A DNA stretch of 22,304 bases from DASYML01 sp036009045 (GTDB lineage Bacteria > Acidobacteriota > Blastocatellia > Pyrinomonadales > Pyrinomonadaceae). Under the pieces are notes generated by a model, which was not told where the DNA came from, did no database searches, and saw only the letters and a list, made by a program, of their open reading frames with translations. Numbering within the stretch: position 1 is the first letter of the stretch; each line of letters begins with the position of its first letter. This document shows, in pieces, positions 1 to 8,600 of the stretch. The translations under genes and the position numbers were made by a program. The stretch covers positions 1 to 22,304 of the forward strand of contig DASYML010000248.1 in NCBI GenBank assembly GCA_036009045.1. Reading direction: 5' to 3'.

Positions 1-456
1 TAAGCCGAAGTCGAGGACTTTGACCTGGCCCTTATCGTTGACCATGACGTTAGAGGGTTTGATGTCACGATGAACGATGCCGCGTTCGTGAGCGGCGGAG
101 AGGGCTTCGGCCACAGATTCGATGATACGCAAGCCCTCGGATATTTCCAGGTCGCCCCGCGCCAGAATATCGCCGAGGGTCTCGCCCTTGATAAACTCCA
201 TGACGATGAAGGCGCGGCCATTCTCTGTCTCTCCATAATCGTAGATGGTGGCGATGTTGGGATGAGAGAGAGCGGAGATGGCCCTCGCTTCGCGCAGGAA
301 GCGAGAGCGAAAGTGCTTGCTGTCGGAGTCTGGAGAGATGGTCTTGATGGCGACCAGCCTGCCCAGATAAGTATCTTCGGCAGCATAGACGACGCCCATT
401 CCGCCTTCGCCGAGTTTTTCCGTGATGCGGTAATGCGAGATTGTTTGGCCGATCAT
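1..456 (-). CDS. Ser/Thr protein kinase, N-terminal part (runs off the window start)
   Basis: This is the first 152 residues of a PknB-type (Hanks-type) Ser/Thr kinase that continues beyond position 1. Visible motifs are the Gly-rich loop GEGGMG (residues 16-21), VAIK with the ATP-binding lysine at 38, the catalytic loop HRDIKPSN (129-136, Asp131) and DFG at 149-151, where the window cuts. The kinase starts almost at residue 1, so nothing precedes it. The ATG at 456 is followed by the typical MIGQTISHYRI opening, and the first in-frame Met fits the family. It is last in a minus-strand series after purK, but about 290 bp and a hairpin repeat separate them, so it probably has its own promoter. 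C-terminal sensor domains, if any, lie outside the window. The kinase call is secure; its substrate is unknown. Confidence 0.93.
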   Translation of the reverse strand, partial: MIGQTISHYRITEKLGEGGMGVVYAAEDTYLGRLVAIKTISPDSDSKHFRSRFLREARAISALSHPNIATIYDYGETENGRAFIVMEFIKGETLGDILARGDLEISEGLRIIESVAEALSAAHERGIVHRDIKPSNVMVNDKGQVKVLDFGL

Positions 457-626
457 TCTGTCTGGGCTACCGACGAATTACACACTTAAAAAAGTCACGG
501 CGGTTAAAGACGATGGCCGCCGGAATCCGCCTTCGGACGGCAAGAGCAGGCTCTCAGATGAACTCAGATACGCGGTTCACATTCTGCTCTAAATCCGACA
601 GTTTTCCAAGGGGAAATTTCCAGCGG

Positions 627-749
627 CGTTGCGAATTGCGGATTGCGGATTGCGGATTGCGGATTGTTGGAAATCGTCACCGGATTCGTGCGCTCCTCCT
701 TCATCAATCCGCAATCCGAATTCCGCAATCGAACGATTCCGCAATTCGA
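627..749. repeat. Stem-loop of GATTGCG tandem heptamers after purK
   Basis: The left arm (about 629-666) is built of repeated heptamers of the GCGGATT register. The right arm (about 705-749) carries the complementary ATCCGCA units in degenerate form, separated by about 38 bp of non-repeated DNA. The right arm ends beside the purK stop codon (751-753). Together they could fold into a long imperfect hairpin in the transcript downstream of purK. The rest of the 457-750 gap shows nothing I can name. The layout resembles cyanobacterial short tandemly repeated repeats, but no spacer/repeat periodicity suggests CRISPR. Confidence 0.8.
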
Positions 750-750
750 T

Positions 751-1896
751 TCAAGGCTTTCGCTTCGTCAAAGCGTCTCGCGCCGCGCAGACGAGTTCGA
801 GCGCCGCATCCGTCGTCGCCGCGCGCGCCGTGAGATGGCCCATCTTCCGACCGGGCCTGGCTTCGCGCTTGCCGTAGAGATGCAGCTTGACCGCAGGAAA
901 GGCGCAGGCGGCGGGCCAGTCCGGCTCTCCCTCCTGCCAGATGTCTCCGAGCAGATTGACCATCGCGACGGGAGAGAGGAGTTCCGTCGTTCCGAGCGGC
1001 AATCCGCAGACGGCGCGCAACTGCTGTTCAAACTGGCTCGTGATGCAGGCGTCAATCGTCAGGTGGCCGGAGTTATGCGGGCGCGGGGCGATCTCATTGA
1101 CGTAGAGGCGTTCATCACGCGTCAGAAAAAATTCGACGCAGAGCACGCCGACGACATCCAGTTGGACCAGTAAAGCGGTCGCCATCTCCGTCGCCTCGAC
1201 GACGATTGATGGAGCGACCCTCGCGGGCGCGATGGAGGAATCCAGTATGTGACGACGATGAACGTTTTCGATGACGCCGTAATGGACCACAGAGCCGTCC
1301 ACGCCCCGCGCCGCGACGACAGACACCTCTCGCTCGAAATCAACGAAGGCTTCCAGAATCGCCTCCTGCCCGTCCAGCGAACGAAACGCCCCCTCACTCT
1401 CATCAATGTTCGTCAGCTTGCGCTGGCCCTTCCCGTCATAACCGAAGCCAGCCGTCTTGAGGACGGCGGGCAAGCCTAGTTCACCAACGCCCGCGCGCAA
1501 CTCTTCAACGCTGCGGACATGGCGAAAGGGCGCGACGGGAAACCCCGCCTTCTCTAAAAATGTTTTCTCGCGGACGCGATGTTGCGACGTGTGCAGGACC
1601 AGTCCGCCGGGCCTCACGGGCACGCGCGACGCGACCGCCATGACCGTCTCCGAAGGAACGTTTTCAAACTCGAAGGTGACGACATCAACGCCATCCGCGA
1701 AGGCGCGCACGGCATCCAGGTCTTCATAAGCGGCTGAGATTTCGAGATCGGAAATTTGCCCTGTGGGCGTCGCCATCTTCGGCGAGAAGGTGTGGACCAG
1801 ATAGCCCATGCGCCTCGCGGCCATCGCGAACATGCGTCCGAGTTGCCCGCTACCGAGCACGCCGATGGTTGAGCCTGGAAGAATTGGTCCTTTCAC
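751..1896 (-). CDS. purK: N5-carboxyaminoimidazole ribonucleotide synthase (PurK)
   Basis: PurK uses ATP and bicarbonate to carboxylate aminoimidazole ribonucleotide to N5-CAIR, the step before PurE in purine synthesis. The 381 residues match the family length (about 355-390). The N-terminal pre-ATP-grasp fold carries GSGQLGRM (15-22). The ATP-grasp domain has the LKT lysine (147), the loop GYDGKGQ (152-158) and the metal/ATP-binding stretch NEIAPRPHNSGH (267-278). The start is a GTG at 1896, because no ATG lies upstream near the alignment start; an AGAGGG sequence sits about 13 bp before it, which is a weak ribosome site. It begins 36 bp after the purE stop, so the two are almost certainly co-transcribed as purEK. 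The GATTGCG hairpin starts at its stop codon. Confidence 0.95.
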   Translation of the reverse strand: MKGPILPGSTIGVLGSGQLGRMFAMAARRMGYLVHTFSPKMATPTGQISDLEISAAYEDLDAVRAFADGVDVVTFEFENVPSETVMAVASRVPVRPGGLVLHTSQHRVREKTFLEKAGFPVAPFRHVRSVEELRAGVGELGLPAVLKTAGFGYDGKGQRKLTNIDESEGAFRSLDGQEAILEAFVDFEREVSVVAARGVDGSVVHYGVIENVHRRHILDSSIAPARVAPSIVVEATEMATALLVQLDVVGVLCVEFFLTRDERLYVNEIAPRPHNSGHLTIDACITSQFEQQLRAVCGLPLGTTELLSPVAMVNLLGDIWQEGEPDWPAACAFPAVKLHLYGKREARPGRKMGHLTARAATTDAALELVCAARDALTKRKP

Positions 1897-1932
1897 TTTT
1901 AAGCGTCGCCCTCTCGCTTCAGCCTTAACGTC

Positions 1933-2454
1933 TCACTTGAGCGTCGCCTCGCGGACCTCTTGTGTTTGCGCCGCGCGAAACAGGCGCAGCCTTTCTCGCA
2001 GTTCGGAACGCGTGTTGGAGAGAATCGCGACGGCCAGGAGCGCGGCGTTCTTCGCGCCCGCCTTGCCGATGGCGAGCGTCCCGACAGGCACGCCCGCCGG
2101 CATCTGCACGATGGAGAGCAGCGAGTCCATGCCCTTCAAAGCCCGGCTCTTGACGGGCACGCCGAGCACCGGCAGGAGCGTCTGCGCGGCGACCATGCCG
2201 GGCAGGTGCGCGGCCCCGCCCGCTCCCGCGATGATGACCTCCAGACCGCGCGCTTCAGCCCCGGACGCGAACTCCGTCATCCATCCGGGAGTGCGATGCG
2301 CGGAGACCACCAGGCACTCGTGCGGCACGCCGAATTGGTCCAGCACTTCATCCGCGTGCCGCATCGTCTCCCAATCGGACTTGCTGCCCATGATGACCGC
2401 GACGAGCGGCGCTGCCTTCTCTTCATCGCGCTGCTTGTTCTCTTCCTCTTTCAT
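1933..2454 (-). CDS. purE: N5-carboxyaminoimidazole ribonucleotide mutase (PurE)
   Basis: PurE moves the carboxyl group of N5-CAIR to give CAIR, acting right after PurK. This is a class I PurE of 173 residues. It shows the GSKSD loop (23-27), SAHRTP (50-55) with the catalytic His52, and the AGAGGAAHLPG substrate-binding stretch. The reading frame stays open to 2535, but that extension is encoded by the CGCAAAGG hairpin repeat and has no homology expected for PurE, so I place the start at the ATG at 2454. No clear Shine-Dalgarno sequence precedes it. It is upstream of purK in the same transcription unit and downstream of isocitrate dehydrogenase, 106 bp away with the hairpin between them. Confidence 0.94.
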   Translation of the reverse strand: MKEEENKQRDEEKAAPLVAVIMGSKSDWETMRHADEVLDQFGVPHECLVVSAHRTPGWMTEFASGAEARGLEVIIAGAGGAAHLPGMVAAQTLLPVLGVPVKSRALKGMDSLLSIVQMPAGVPVGTLAIGKAGAKNAALLAVAILSNTRSELRERLRLFRAAQTQEVREATLK

Positions 2455-2487
2455 AAAATCATAGCAGGCTGAAAACTTTGTCTGGCG

Positions 2488-2550
2488 TCTTTCTTTGCGC
2501 CTTTGCGTGAGCATACGTTTCTCGCAAAGGCGCAAAGGCGCAAAGAAAGA
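2488..2550. repeat. Stem-loop of CGCAAAGG tandem units between idh and purE
   Basis: The arm at 2488-2507 and the arm at 2523-2550 are complementary. The 20 bases of the first pair exactly with the last 20 of the second, and the second has one extra octamer CGCAAAGG. The loop is about 15 bp. The hairpin begins 10 bp after the isocitrate dehydrogenase stop (minus strand) and ends 34 bp before the purE start. It is not followed by a convincing T-run in the direction of transcription, so it may be an attenuating or mRNA-processing structure rather than a terminator. Confidence 0.85.
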
Positions 2551-2560
2551 TAAAGCCCTT

Positions 2561-4009
2561 CTAGCTCTGCGCGCCCGAATAGCCTGCCTGGCCGTCGAAG
2601 TTGCAGAGATTTTCCGTCTTGATGAAATCGAACCCGGCGTCAGCGATGCGTTGCAGCAGGCGGACTATCTGCGCGTGTTCGACCGTGCCGCCTGCTGCGA
2701 TGAAGCGGCAACGCCAGTGGTCCGTGACGAAGGTTTCGGGCAGCCCGCCCGGATAAACTTCGACGCCGCGATTGCTGATCATCGTCAGTTTGAGTCCGTC
2801 GCCGGACAACTCTTTAATCTTGTTTCCGAGATCGTTGGCGCTGCCCTCGGTCCAATCCAGAAACACGTCAACGCCGACCAACTCCTTCTTAACAGACGCG
2901 CTCTCCGCAATGCTCTCTCGAGCTTGCGAAGTCTCTTCCGTCTTCGCGCTGTACTTGACGGCCTTGAGTTGCTCCGGCTGTTGGCCCAGACGCCCGACCA
3001 CCGCCTCCGCAAACTCCTTCGTCCCGACCTTCTCCTTGCTCACGCCCGCTTCATAAATATCGTAGGTGTGGACGCCATCTTCGAGAGTTCGCAGCCAGGC
3101 GTTGTGGACCTGCGCGGCTGTCTCCGTGAGACCGATGTGGACGAGCATCATGACCGCGCCGAGCAGTAAGCCCGAAGGGTTCGCCAGGTTCTGTCCCGCG
3201 CGACGCGGGGCGGAGCCGTGTATGGCTTCAAACATCGCCACGTTCTCGCCTATGTTGGCGGAACCCGCGAGGCCGACGGAGCCTGCTATCTGCGCCGCCA
3301 CGTCCGAGAGAATATCTCCGTACAGGTTCGGCATCACGACGACATCAAAGGCTTCGGGCGTGTCCGCGAGTTTGGCCGCGCCGATGTCCACAATCCAGTG
3401 CTCGTTCTCGATGGACGGGTACTCGCTCGCGATCTCGTCAAAGACCTTGTGAAAGAGTCCGTCCGTAAACTTCATGATGTTGTCTTTGGTAAAGCAAGTG
3501 ACCTTCCTGCGATTGTTACGCCGCGCGTACTCGAAAGCGTAGCGCACGATTTTCTCGCTGCCCGGACGGCTGATGAGTTTCAAACACTGCATGACCTGCG
3601 CCGACTGGCGATACTCGATTCCCGCGTACAGGTCCTCCTCGTTTTCGCGGACGATGACGACATCCATCTGGTGATGCTTGGTCTCCACGAACGGGTGATA
3701 AGAGACGCACGGGCGGACGTTGGCGTAGAGTCCGAGAGTCTTTCTGACGGCCACGTTGAGGCTCTTAAACCCGCCGCCCTGCGGAGTCGTAATCGGCGCT
3801 TTGAGAAAGACTTTGGTGCGGCGCAGAGAGTCCCACGCGCTCGGCTCGATGCCGGTCGAACTGCCGCCGAGGTAAGCCTTCTCACCGATGACGATGGTTT
3901 CAATCTCCAACTTCGCGCCCGCTTCCTGAAGGATGTGCAGCGTCGCCGCCATAATCTCCGGCCCGATGCCATCGCCATGCGCGACGGTGATAGGAACGCT
4001 TTCTGGCAT
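2561..4009 (-). CDS. icd: Isocitrate dehydrogenase, long (Thermus-like) form
   Basis: It oxidatively decarboxylates isocitrate to 2-oxoglutarate in the citrate cycle. The protein (482 residues) has the isocitrate/isopropylmalate dehydrogenase fold in its first roughly 335 residues: GDGIGPEI near the start, LNVAVRKTLGLYANVRP (substrate arginines), IVRENEEDLYAGIE, the KDNIMKFTDG helix and MPNLYGDILSD with metal-binding aspartates. The cofactor loop follows as HGSAPRRAGQN. An extra C-terminal domain of about 140 residues follows, as in Thermus thermophilus isocitrate dehydrogenase, which separates it from 3-isopropylmalate dehydrogenase. The start at 4009 (MPESVPITVAHGDG) is preceded by AGGAT about five bases upstream. 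The frame is open to 4120, but that part is repeat DNA. A promoter within the duplicated 54-bp repeat lies upstream. NADP versus NAD preference cannot be settled by eye. Confidence 0.9.
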   Translation of the reverse strand: MPESVPITVAHGDGIGPEIMAATLHILQEAGAKLEIETIVIGEKAYLGGSSTGIEPSAWDSLRRTKVFLKAPITTPQGGGFKSLNVAVRKTLGLYANVRPCVSYHPFVETKHHQMDVVIVRENEEDLYAGIEYRQSAQVMQCLKLISRPGSEKIVRYAFEYARRNNRRKVTCFTKDNIMKFTDGLFHKVFDEIASEYPSIENEHWIVDIGAAKLADTPEAFDVVVMPNLYGDILSDVAAQIAGSVGLAGSANIGENVAMFEAIHGSAPRRAGQNLANPSGLLLGAVMMLVHIGLTETAAQVHNAWLRTLEDGVHTYDIYEAGVSKEKVGTKEFAEAVVGRLGQQPEQLKAVKYSAKTEETSQARESIAESASVKKELVGVDVFLDWTEGSANDLGNKIKELSGDGLKLTMISNRGVEVYPGGLPETFVTDHWRCRFIAAGGTVEHAQIVRLLQRIADAGFDFIKTENLCNFDGQAGYSGAQS

Positions 4010-4040
4010 AATCCTAAAATGCCTTTCTGTAATTTTCTGT

Positions 4041-4094
4041 GATGAACTTTTGAGACGTGTTGCACTATATGCCAAAAGGCGCAGCGCAGGCAAC
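4041..4094. repeat. 54-bp direct repeat, copy 1 (between toxin gene and icd)
   Basis: This copy matches 4737-4790 at 51 of 54 positions in the same orientation, 696 bp apart. It sits 32 bp upstream of the icd start and 11 bp past the end of the toxin gene. The two copies neatly bracket the DUF433/DUF5615 module. Both contain the same promoter-like sequence on the minus strand. Confidence 0.92.
4064..4093 (-). promoter_or_regulatory. Candidate sigma-70 promoter for icd
   Basis: On the minus strand a TTGCCT -35 box (4088-4093), an 18-bp spacer and a TATAGT -10 box (4064-4069) lie inside repeat copy 1. Transcription would start near 4057, giving a leader of about 48 bases before icd. This is a consensus match only. 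Confidence 0.5.
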
Positions 4095-4104
4095 GATGTG
4101 AGGA

Positions 4105-4455
4105 TTACGAAGCTCTCCAAACGCTTTGAACTGTATCACGCATGACGACCAGCAAACCGGGCCACTCGTTCTCTGCAAACTGTTTGAGCGCCTGCATGAT
4201 ACGCTGGTGAATCTTTTGTTCATTCGGCTGTCTGAGACGAACAACCAAAATCCCCCAATGGCTTTCGCTACGATATTGGACGAATCCTTTGTCTGTGCTT
4301 ATCAGCAATCTCTCTTCTTTTTGAATCATGGTCCACAAAAGATCATCCGGCATCCCTTGATCTGATGTTCCACGCAGGTCCAACACATCATGCCCCAGCC
4401 TCTTCAATTCCTGCACGGTGACGTAAGGGATGTTTTCGTCCACACAAATCTTCAT
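4105..4455 (-). CDS. DUF5615 PIN-like toxin
   Basis: A 116-residue protein of the DUF5615 family, predicted PIN-like RNases usually partnered with DUF433 antitoxins. Seen here: the N-terminal MKICVDENIP, whose Asp6-Glu7 lie at the expected first acidic position; LGHDVLDLRG; and LLISTDKGF with Asp55 at the second acidic position. These are the features expected of a PIN-like metal site. The start codon overlaps the antitoxin stop as ATGA (4452-4455), indicating translational coupling. It ends 11 bp before repeat copy 1. The toxic activity is inferred from family and context, not shown. Confidence 0.88.
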   Translation of the reverse strand: MKICVDENIPYVTVQELKRLGHDVLDLRGTSDQGMPDDLLWTMIQKEERLLISTDKGFVQYRSESHWGILVVRLRQPNEQKIHQRIMQALKQFAENEWPGLLVVMRDTVQSVWRAS

Positions 4456-4688
4456 CGGCTGCCCGCTAATTCTTCAATTGGCGTGACCTGTTCTTCTGCC
4501 AACGAAGCGGCGTACTCAAGGCAGGCGAGGATGTCCGCACGCTCAAGGGAAGGATACGCCTGGAGTAAGCTTTCGATAGTGTCTCCGTTCGCCAGCATGC
4601 CGATAAGCTGGTGAACGGGAAGACGCGTTCCCCGAACGCATGCCTGCCCGTGACAAATCTTCGGGTCAATCGAAATGCGGCTCTCCAT
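4452..4688 (-). CDS. DUF433 antitoxin
   Basis: A 78-residue DUF433 protein, the usual partner upstream of DUF5615 toxins. The family pattern is clear: an N-terminal strand region with ISIDPKICHGQACVRGTRLPV, then a helix-turn-helix-like part (LIGMLANGDTIESLLQAYPSL, then ADILACLEYA) that probably binds the operon promoter. The ATG at 4688 has a good ribosome site, AGGAG eight bases upstream. It overlaps the toxin gene by four bases. The promoter lies in repeat copy 2, about 70 bp upstream, and is the likely site of autoregulation. Confidence 0.9.
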   Translation of the reverse strand: MESRISIDPKICHGQACVRGTRLPVHQLIGMLANGDTIESLLQAYPSLERADILACLEYAASLAEEQVTPIEELAGSR

Positions 4689-4736
4689 AATCGAGTCTCC
4701 TGACTTTTGGGTTGGATGTAACGCAGCGTTTGTCTT

Positions 4737-4790
4737 GATGAACTTTTGAGACGCGTTGCACTATATGCCAAAAGGCGCGGCACAGGCAAC
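4737..4790. repeat. 54-bp direct repeat, copy 2 (upstream of antitoxin gene)
   Basis: This is the partner of 4041-4094, with three mismatches in 54 bp. It lies 49 bp upstream of the antitoxin ATG. Sequence identity stops abruptly on both sides, so the repeat has defined borders. Confidence 0.92.
4760..4789 (-). promoter_or_regulatory. Candidate sigma-70 promoter for the toxin-antitoxin pair
   Basis: The boxes are the same as in copy 1: TTGCCT (4784-4789), 18-bp spacer, TATAGT (4760-4765), reading leftwards. The boxes are unchanged between the two copies while the spacer carries two substitutions, which is consistent with both promoters being used. Confidence 0.5.
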
Positions 4791-4854
4791 AAGGCTGAGA
4801 ATCAGGCAGCAGGCCAGTTGAGCGCCTTTTGATGGCGATTCTTCATCAAGAAGT

Positions 4855-4883
4855 TTGACTTGCGCTGCAAGTGTTTATATTCT
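4855..4883 (+). promoter_or_regulatory. Candidate sigma-70 promoter for the ECF sigma gene
   Basis: TTGACT (4855-4860), a 17-bp spacer and TATTCT (4878-4883) make a good match. A start site near 4890 would put the TTG start at 4889 outside the transcript, which supports an initiation codon further in. Confidence 0.5.
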
Positions 4884-4939
4884 CGTAGTTGATAACGCTG
4901 ATGGCCAGACTCTCTGGCCCCGAACCAGAAAACCCCCGT

Positions 4940-5506
4940 ATGTCATCCGCGCAGCCACACGACATCACCCAACTCCTGGTCGCTTCCAGTCATGGCGACT
5001 CGGATGCTCTCAACAAATTGTTGCCGCTCGTCTATGACGAGTTGCGTCGGCTGGCGGACCGCTACCTGCGGCGCGAGCGCGATGACCACACGCTGCAAGC
5101 CACGGCGCTGGTCCATGAAGCCTACCTGCGATTGGTGGACCAGAATGTTCCGTGGCAGAATCGCGCGCACTTTTTCGGCATCGCGGCGGAGATGATGCGG
5201 CGCATCCTGATAGACCACGCGCGCGGACTGCAAGCAGCCAAGCGGGGCAGCGGCGGCATCAAACTGGCTCTGGATGAAGTGATAGACCTCTCGGACGAGC
5301 GCGCGGCGGACCTGATCGCGCTTGATGATGCCTTGAAAGCCCTGGCCGAAATTGACCCGCAGAAAAGCCGCATCGTCGAACTGCGCTTCTTCGCCGGTCT
5401 CTCCATCGAAGAGACCGCCAAAGTCCTGGACATCGGCACGGCGACCGTCATTCGACAATGGCGACTGGCAAAAGCCTGGCTCTTCCACGAGGTCAGTAAA
5501 CAATAG
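4940..5506 (+). CDS. ECF-type RNA polymerase sigma factor (TIGR02999-like)
   Basis: An alternative sigma factor of 188 residues, similar to the ECF group common in Acidobacteria and Planctomycetes. Region 2 spans roughly residues 10-90, with HDITQLL at the start, YDELRRLADRYLRRE and TALVHEAYLRLVD. Region 4 spans roughly 125-185: LAEIDPQKSRIVELRFF, then the helix-turn-helix GLSIEETAKVLDI and TVIRQWRLAKAWL. The frame opens upstream, with TTG at 4889 and ATG at 4901. I choose ATG at 4940 because family members begin just before the HDITQLL motif, although no ribosome site is obvious for any of them. The giant kinase follows after a hairpin, and such sigma-kinase pairs are common in these phyla. 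No anti-sigma gene is seen. Confidence 0.92.
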   Translation: MSSAQPHDITQLLVASSHGDSDALNKLLPLVYDELRRLADRYLRRERDDHTLQATALVHEAYLRLVDQNVPWQNRAHFFGIAAEMMRRILIDHARGLQAAKRGSGGIKLALDEVIDLSDERAADLIALDDALKALAEIDPQKSRIVELRFFAGLSIEETAKVLDIGTATVIRQWRLAKAWLFHEVSKQ

Positions 5507-5632
5507 TGACGAGTGACGAGTAACAAGTGACGAGTGACAAGTTAAAGACAAGTGATGAGTGACGAATCATGAGTGATAAGAGAAAAGCTTTTCCTGCTTG
5601 TCACTCGTCACTTGTCCCTCGTCACTGCTTTT
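5504..5632. repeat. GTGACGA-type stem-loop between sigma and kinase genes
   Basis: The left part (5504 to about 5580) repeats GTGACGA/GTGACAA-like units starting at the sigma stop codon. The right part (about 5593-5628) carries the complementary CGTCACT/TGTCACT units. It closes with CACTG plus four T just before the kinase ATG. The same family recurs at 15484-15583 and 17002-17079, with a shared inner TTAAAGACAA and apex TGCTTGTC. Confidence 0.9.
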
Positions 5633-8600
5633 ATGACTCCTGAGAGATGGAAGAAGGTTGAAGAAGTCTTCGAGTCCGCGTTGGAGCGTTCACCGGATGA
5701 GCGGCGCGGCTATCTGGCGGAGGTCTGCGTCGGGGACGAGGCTTTGCGCGAGCAGGTCGAAACCTTGCTTCAATCCTACGATGAGGCGGGCAGTTTTATA
5801 GAAGCGCCGGTCCTCGCCCCGGACCCGAACCGGACCTTGATTGACGAGCAATCCCCGGCCATGATCGGGCGGCGCGTCGGCTCTTACAAGCTGGTGCGCG
5901 AGATCGGTCGCGGCGGGATGGGTTCGGTTTATTTAGCCGTGCGCGCCGACGACGAATTCCAGAAGCGCGTCGCCATCAAGCTCATCAAGCGCGGGATGGA
6001 CACGGATTTCATCATCCGCCGCTTTCGCAACGAGCGACAGATTCTCGCCAGCCTCGACCACCCGTATATCGCGCGCCTGCTGGACGGCGGCACGACCGAA
6101 GACGGCCTCCCCTATTTCGTCATGGAGTATGTCGAAGGCCAGCCGATACATTTTTATTGCGACACGCAAAAGCTCTCGATACACGAGAGGCTCAAGCTGA
6201 TTTGCAAAGTCTGCTCGGCGGTCCACTACGCGCACCAGAATCTCATCATTCATCGTGACCTCAAGCCGAGCAATATCCTCGTCACGGGCGACGGCACGCC
6301 CAAGCTTTTAGACTTCGGCATCGCCAAGATACTCAACCCGGAAATCTCTTCGCAGACCTTGGACCCGACCACCGCCGCGCTGAGGTTGATGACGCCCGAA
6401 TACGCCAGCCCCGAACAGGTACGCGGCGAAGGCGCGACCGTCGTGAGCGATGTCTACACATTGGGCGTCATGCTCTACGAACTCCTGACGGACCATCGCC
6501 CGTATCGCCTCCGCAGCCACATGCCGCAAGACCTCGTCCACGTCATCTGCGAGGTTGAACCCGAACGGCCCAGCACGGCCATCAACGGCATCGAAGTAAT
6601 TCCGATAGACGGCAGAGAGCCTCTGGAGATTACGCCCGAATCCGTCAGCCGCGCGCGTAACAGCACGCTCGAACAACTTCGTCGCCAACTCTCCGGCAGC
6701 CTTGACAACATCGTTCTCAAGGCGATGTCCAAAGCGCCGCAGCGTCGCTATCAGACGGTCGAAGAATTAGCCGAAGACATCAATCGCTATCTCGAAGGTC
6801 AGGCGGTCCTCGCGCCCAACTACTTTCCGGGTTCTTCCACTTCGGCGGAGATACGCACGGAAGAGCCTGCGAGCGGTTCGAGGTCCATCGCCGTGCTGCC
6901 CTTCAAAGTCCTGCGGACGGAAGAGAAGAGCGATGAATTCTTAGGCATGGGCCTGACCGATGCGATTATCACCAAGCTCAGCAATATTCATCGCATCATG
7001 GTCCGCCCGACCAGTTCGGTCCTCAAATATTTCGACGGCGAGCATAACGTGCAGGCCGCAGGTTATGAATTGGACGTGGGCTTCGTGCTTGATGGAAGAG
7101 TACAGCGCGTGGGCGACCGCGTGCGCGTGACGGTCCAACTCGTGCGCGTGCGCGACGGCACGCCGCTCTGGGCCACCAAGTTTGACGAGAACTGCTCGGA
7201 CATCTTCGCCGTCGAGGACTCCATCTCCGAACAGGTGGCGCAGGCGCTGATGCCGAGGCTGACGGGCGAAGAGCTTGAACTGCTGCACAAGCGCGAGACG
7301 GAGAACGCCAACGCCTACCAGTCTTATCTGAAGGGGCGCTACTACTGGAACAAGTTTTCCGACGAGGGATTCGAGAAGGCGCTCGAACAATTCAAGGAAG
7401 CGATCAGGCAAGACCCTGAGTACGCGCAAGCCTACGTCGGCATCGCGGACTATTACAACTGGATTGCCATCTACGGCCTGCGCGCGCCGCAGGACTGTTT
7501 CCCGCAGGCCAAGACCGCCGCGACCAAGGCTCTCGAACTGGACGACACACTGGCGGACGCGCACGCCGCGCTCGGCTTTACCACTCTCTGCTATGAATGG
7601 GACGGCGCGAGTGCCGAGGCGTCTTTCAAACGCGCGCTCGAACTCAACCCGCACTCCGCGCCCGCGCATCACTGGTACTCGAACCTGCTCGCCGCGCAGG
7701 GGCGCTTCGACGAGGCCGTTAAGGAGATGCGGCGCACGCAGGAAATCAACCCGCTCTCTTTGATGGACAAATCAATGACCGGGTGGATTTACTATCAGGC
7801 ACGCAGGTACGAGTTAGCGGAGGAGGAATTGCTGCGCGCCCTTGAGATGGACCGCAACTTCGGCAACAGCTACATGATTCTCGGCGGCGTCTACGAGCGC
7901 ATGGGAAGATACGAAGAGGCTGTCCAGTCGGAAGAGAAGGCCCTCGAATTTATGACGGGGTCCGTCGTGCCTTACTGGTTTCTGGGCCACGCGCTGGCCG
8001 TTTCCGGCCACCGTCGCGAAGCCCTCTCGATTATAGAAGATTTGCGGCGGCTCTCTGCGGAGCGTTATGTCTCGCCTTACTTCTTCGCGCTCATCTACGC
8101 GGGCCTCGGAGACGCGGACGCGGTCATCGAATGGCTCACGAAGGCTTATGAGAACCGCGATGAATGGTTAATCTGGCTCGGCTCGGAACCGAAGCTGGAC
8201 GAGTTTCGCAAAGACCCCAGATTCATAGACCTCCTCCAACGCGTCGGCTTGGTGGACGACGAGCACGCGACCCTCACGCACGATTCGCAGAGTCCCCTGC
8301 GCCGTGCGGAGTTTGAACGCGCGCGAGCCTCTTCGGGCCGCTTCTCGCTCGGAGGCCACGCGGTCGGCGTTGATTCCCATCGTGGGCCAACGAGTGTGGA
8401 GACGGACGGGCAGCGTTTGAAACGCACGCACGAAGTCTCTGACACTCACTCGACGGACGGCATCGCGGAGCACTGGGTGAGCGGTCCAGGCTCTAAGCGT
8501 GCGTGGACCTTTGGGCTGGTGGCGGTGGTCCTGATGCTGGCCGTCGTCGGTTATGAACTCTACAGGTACGTGGATCAGAGTCCGAGGGTCGGGGCGCATT

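Noticed and set aside
70..489. Plus-strand open frame at the window start
   Set aside because: It is the antisense of the kinase catalytic domain, whose motifs are clear on the minus strand.
612..621. 10-bp palindrome GGAAATTTCC as an operator
   Set aside because: It is single, short and not placed near a promoter I can defend.
629..666. Tandem repeats resembling a CRISPR array
   Set aside because: The units are 7 bp with no unique spacers; the inverted partner at 705-749 shows a stem-loop.
2455..2535. N-terminal extension of PurE
   Set aside because: It is encoded by the CGCAAAGG hairpin and does not fit the family start; ATG 2454 gives the normal length.
4010..4120. N-terminal extension of isocitrate dehydrogenase
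   Set aside because: The extension is translation of the 54-bp repeat; the same peptide appears in the frame over the second copy at 4737-4790.
5573..5632. Upstream start of the giant kinase
   Set aside because: Those residues come from the GTGACGA repeat; the conserved kinase N-terminus begins at 5633.
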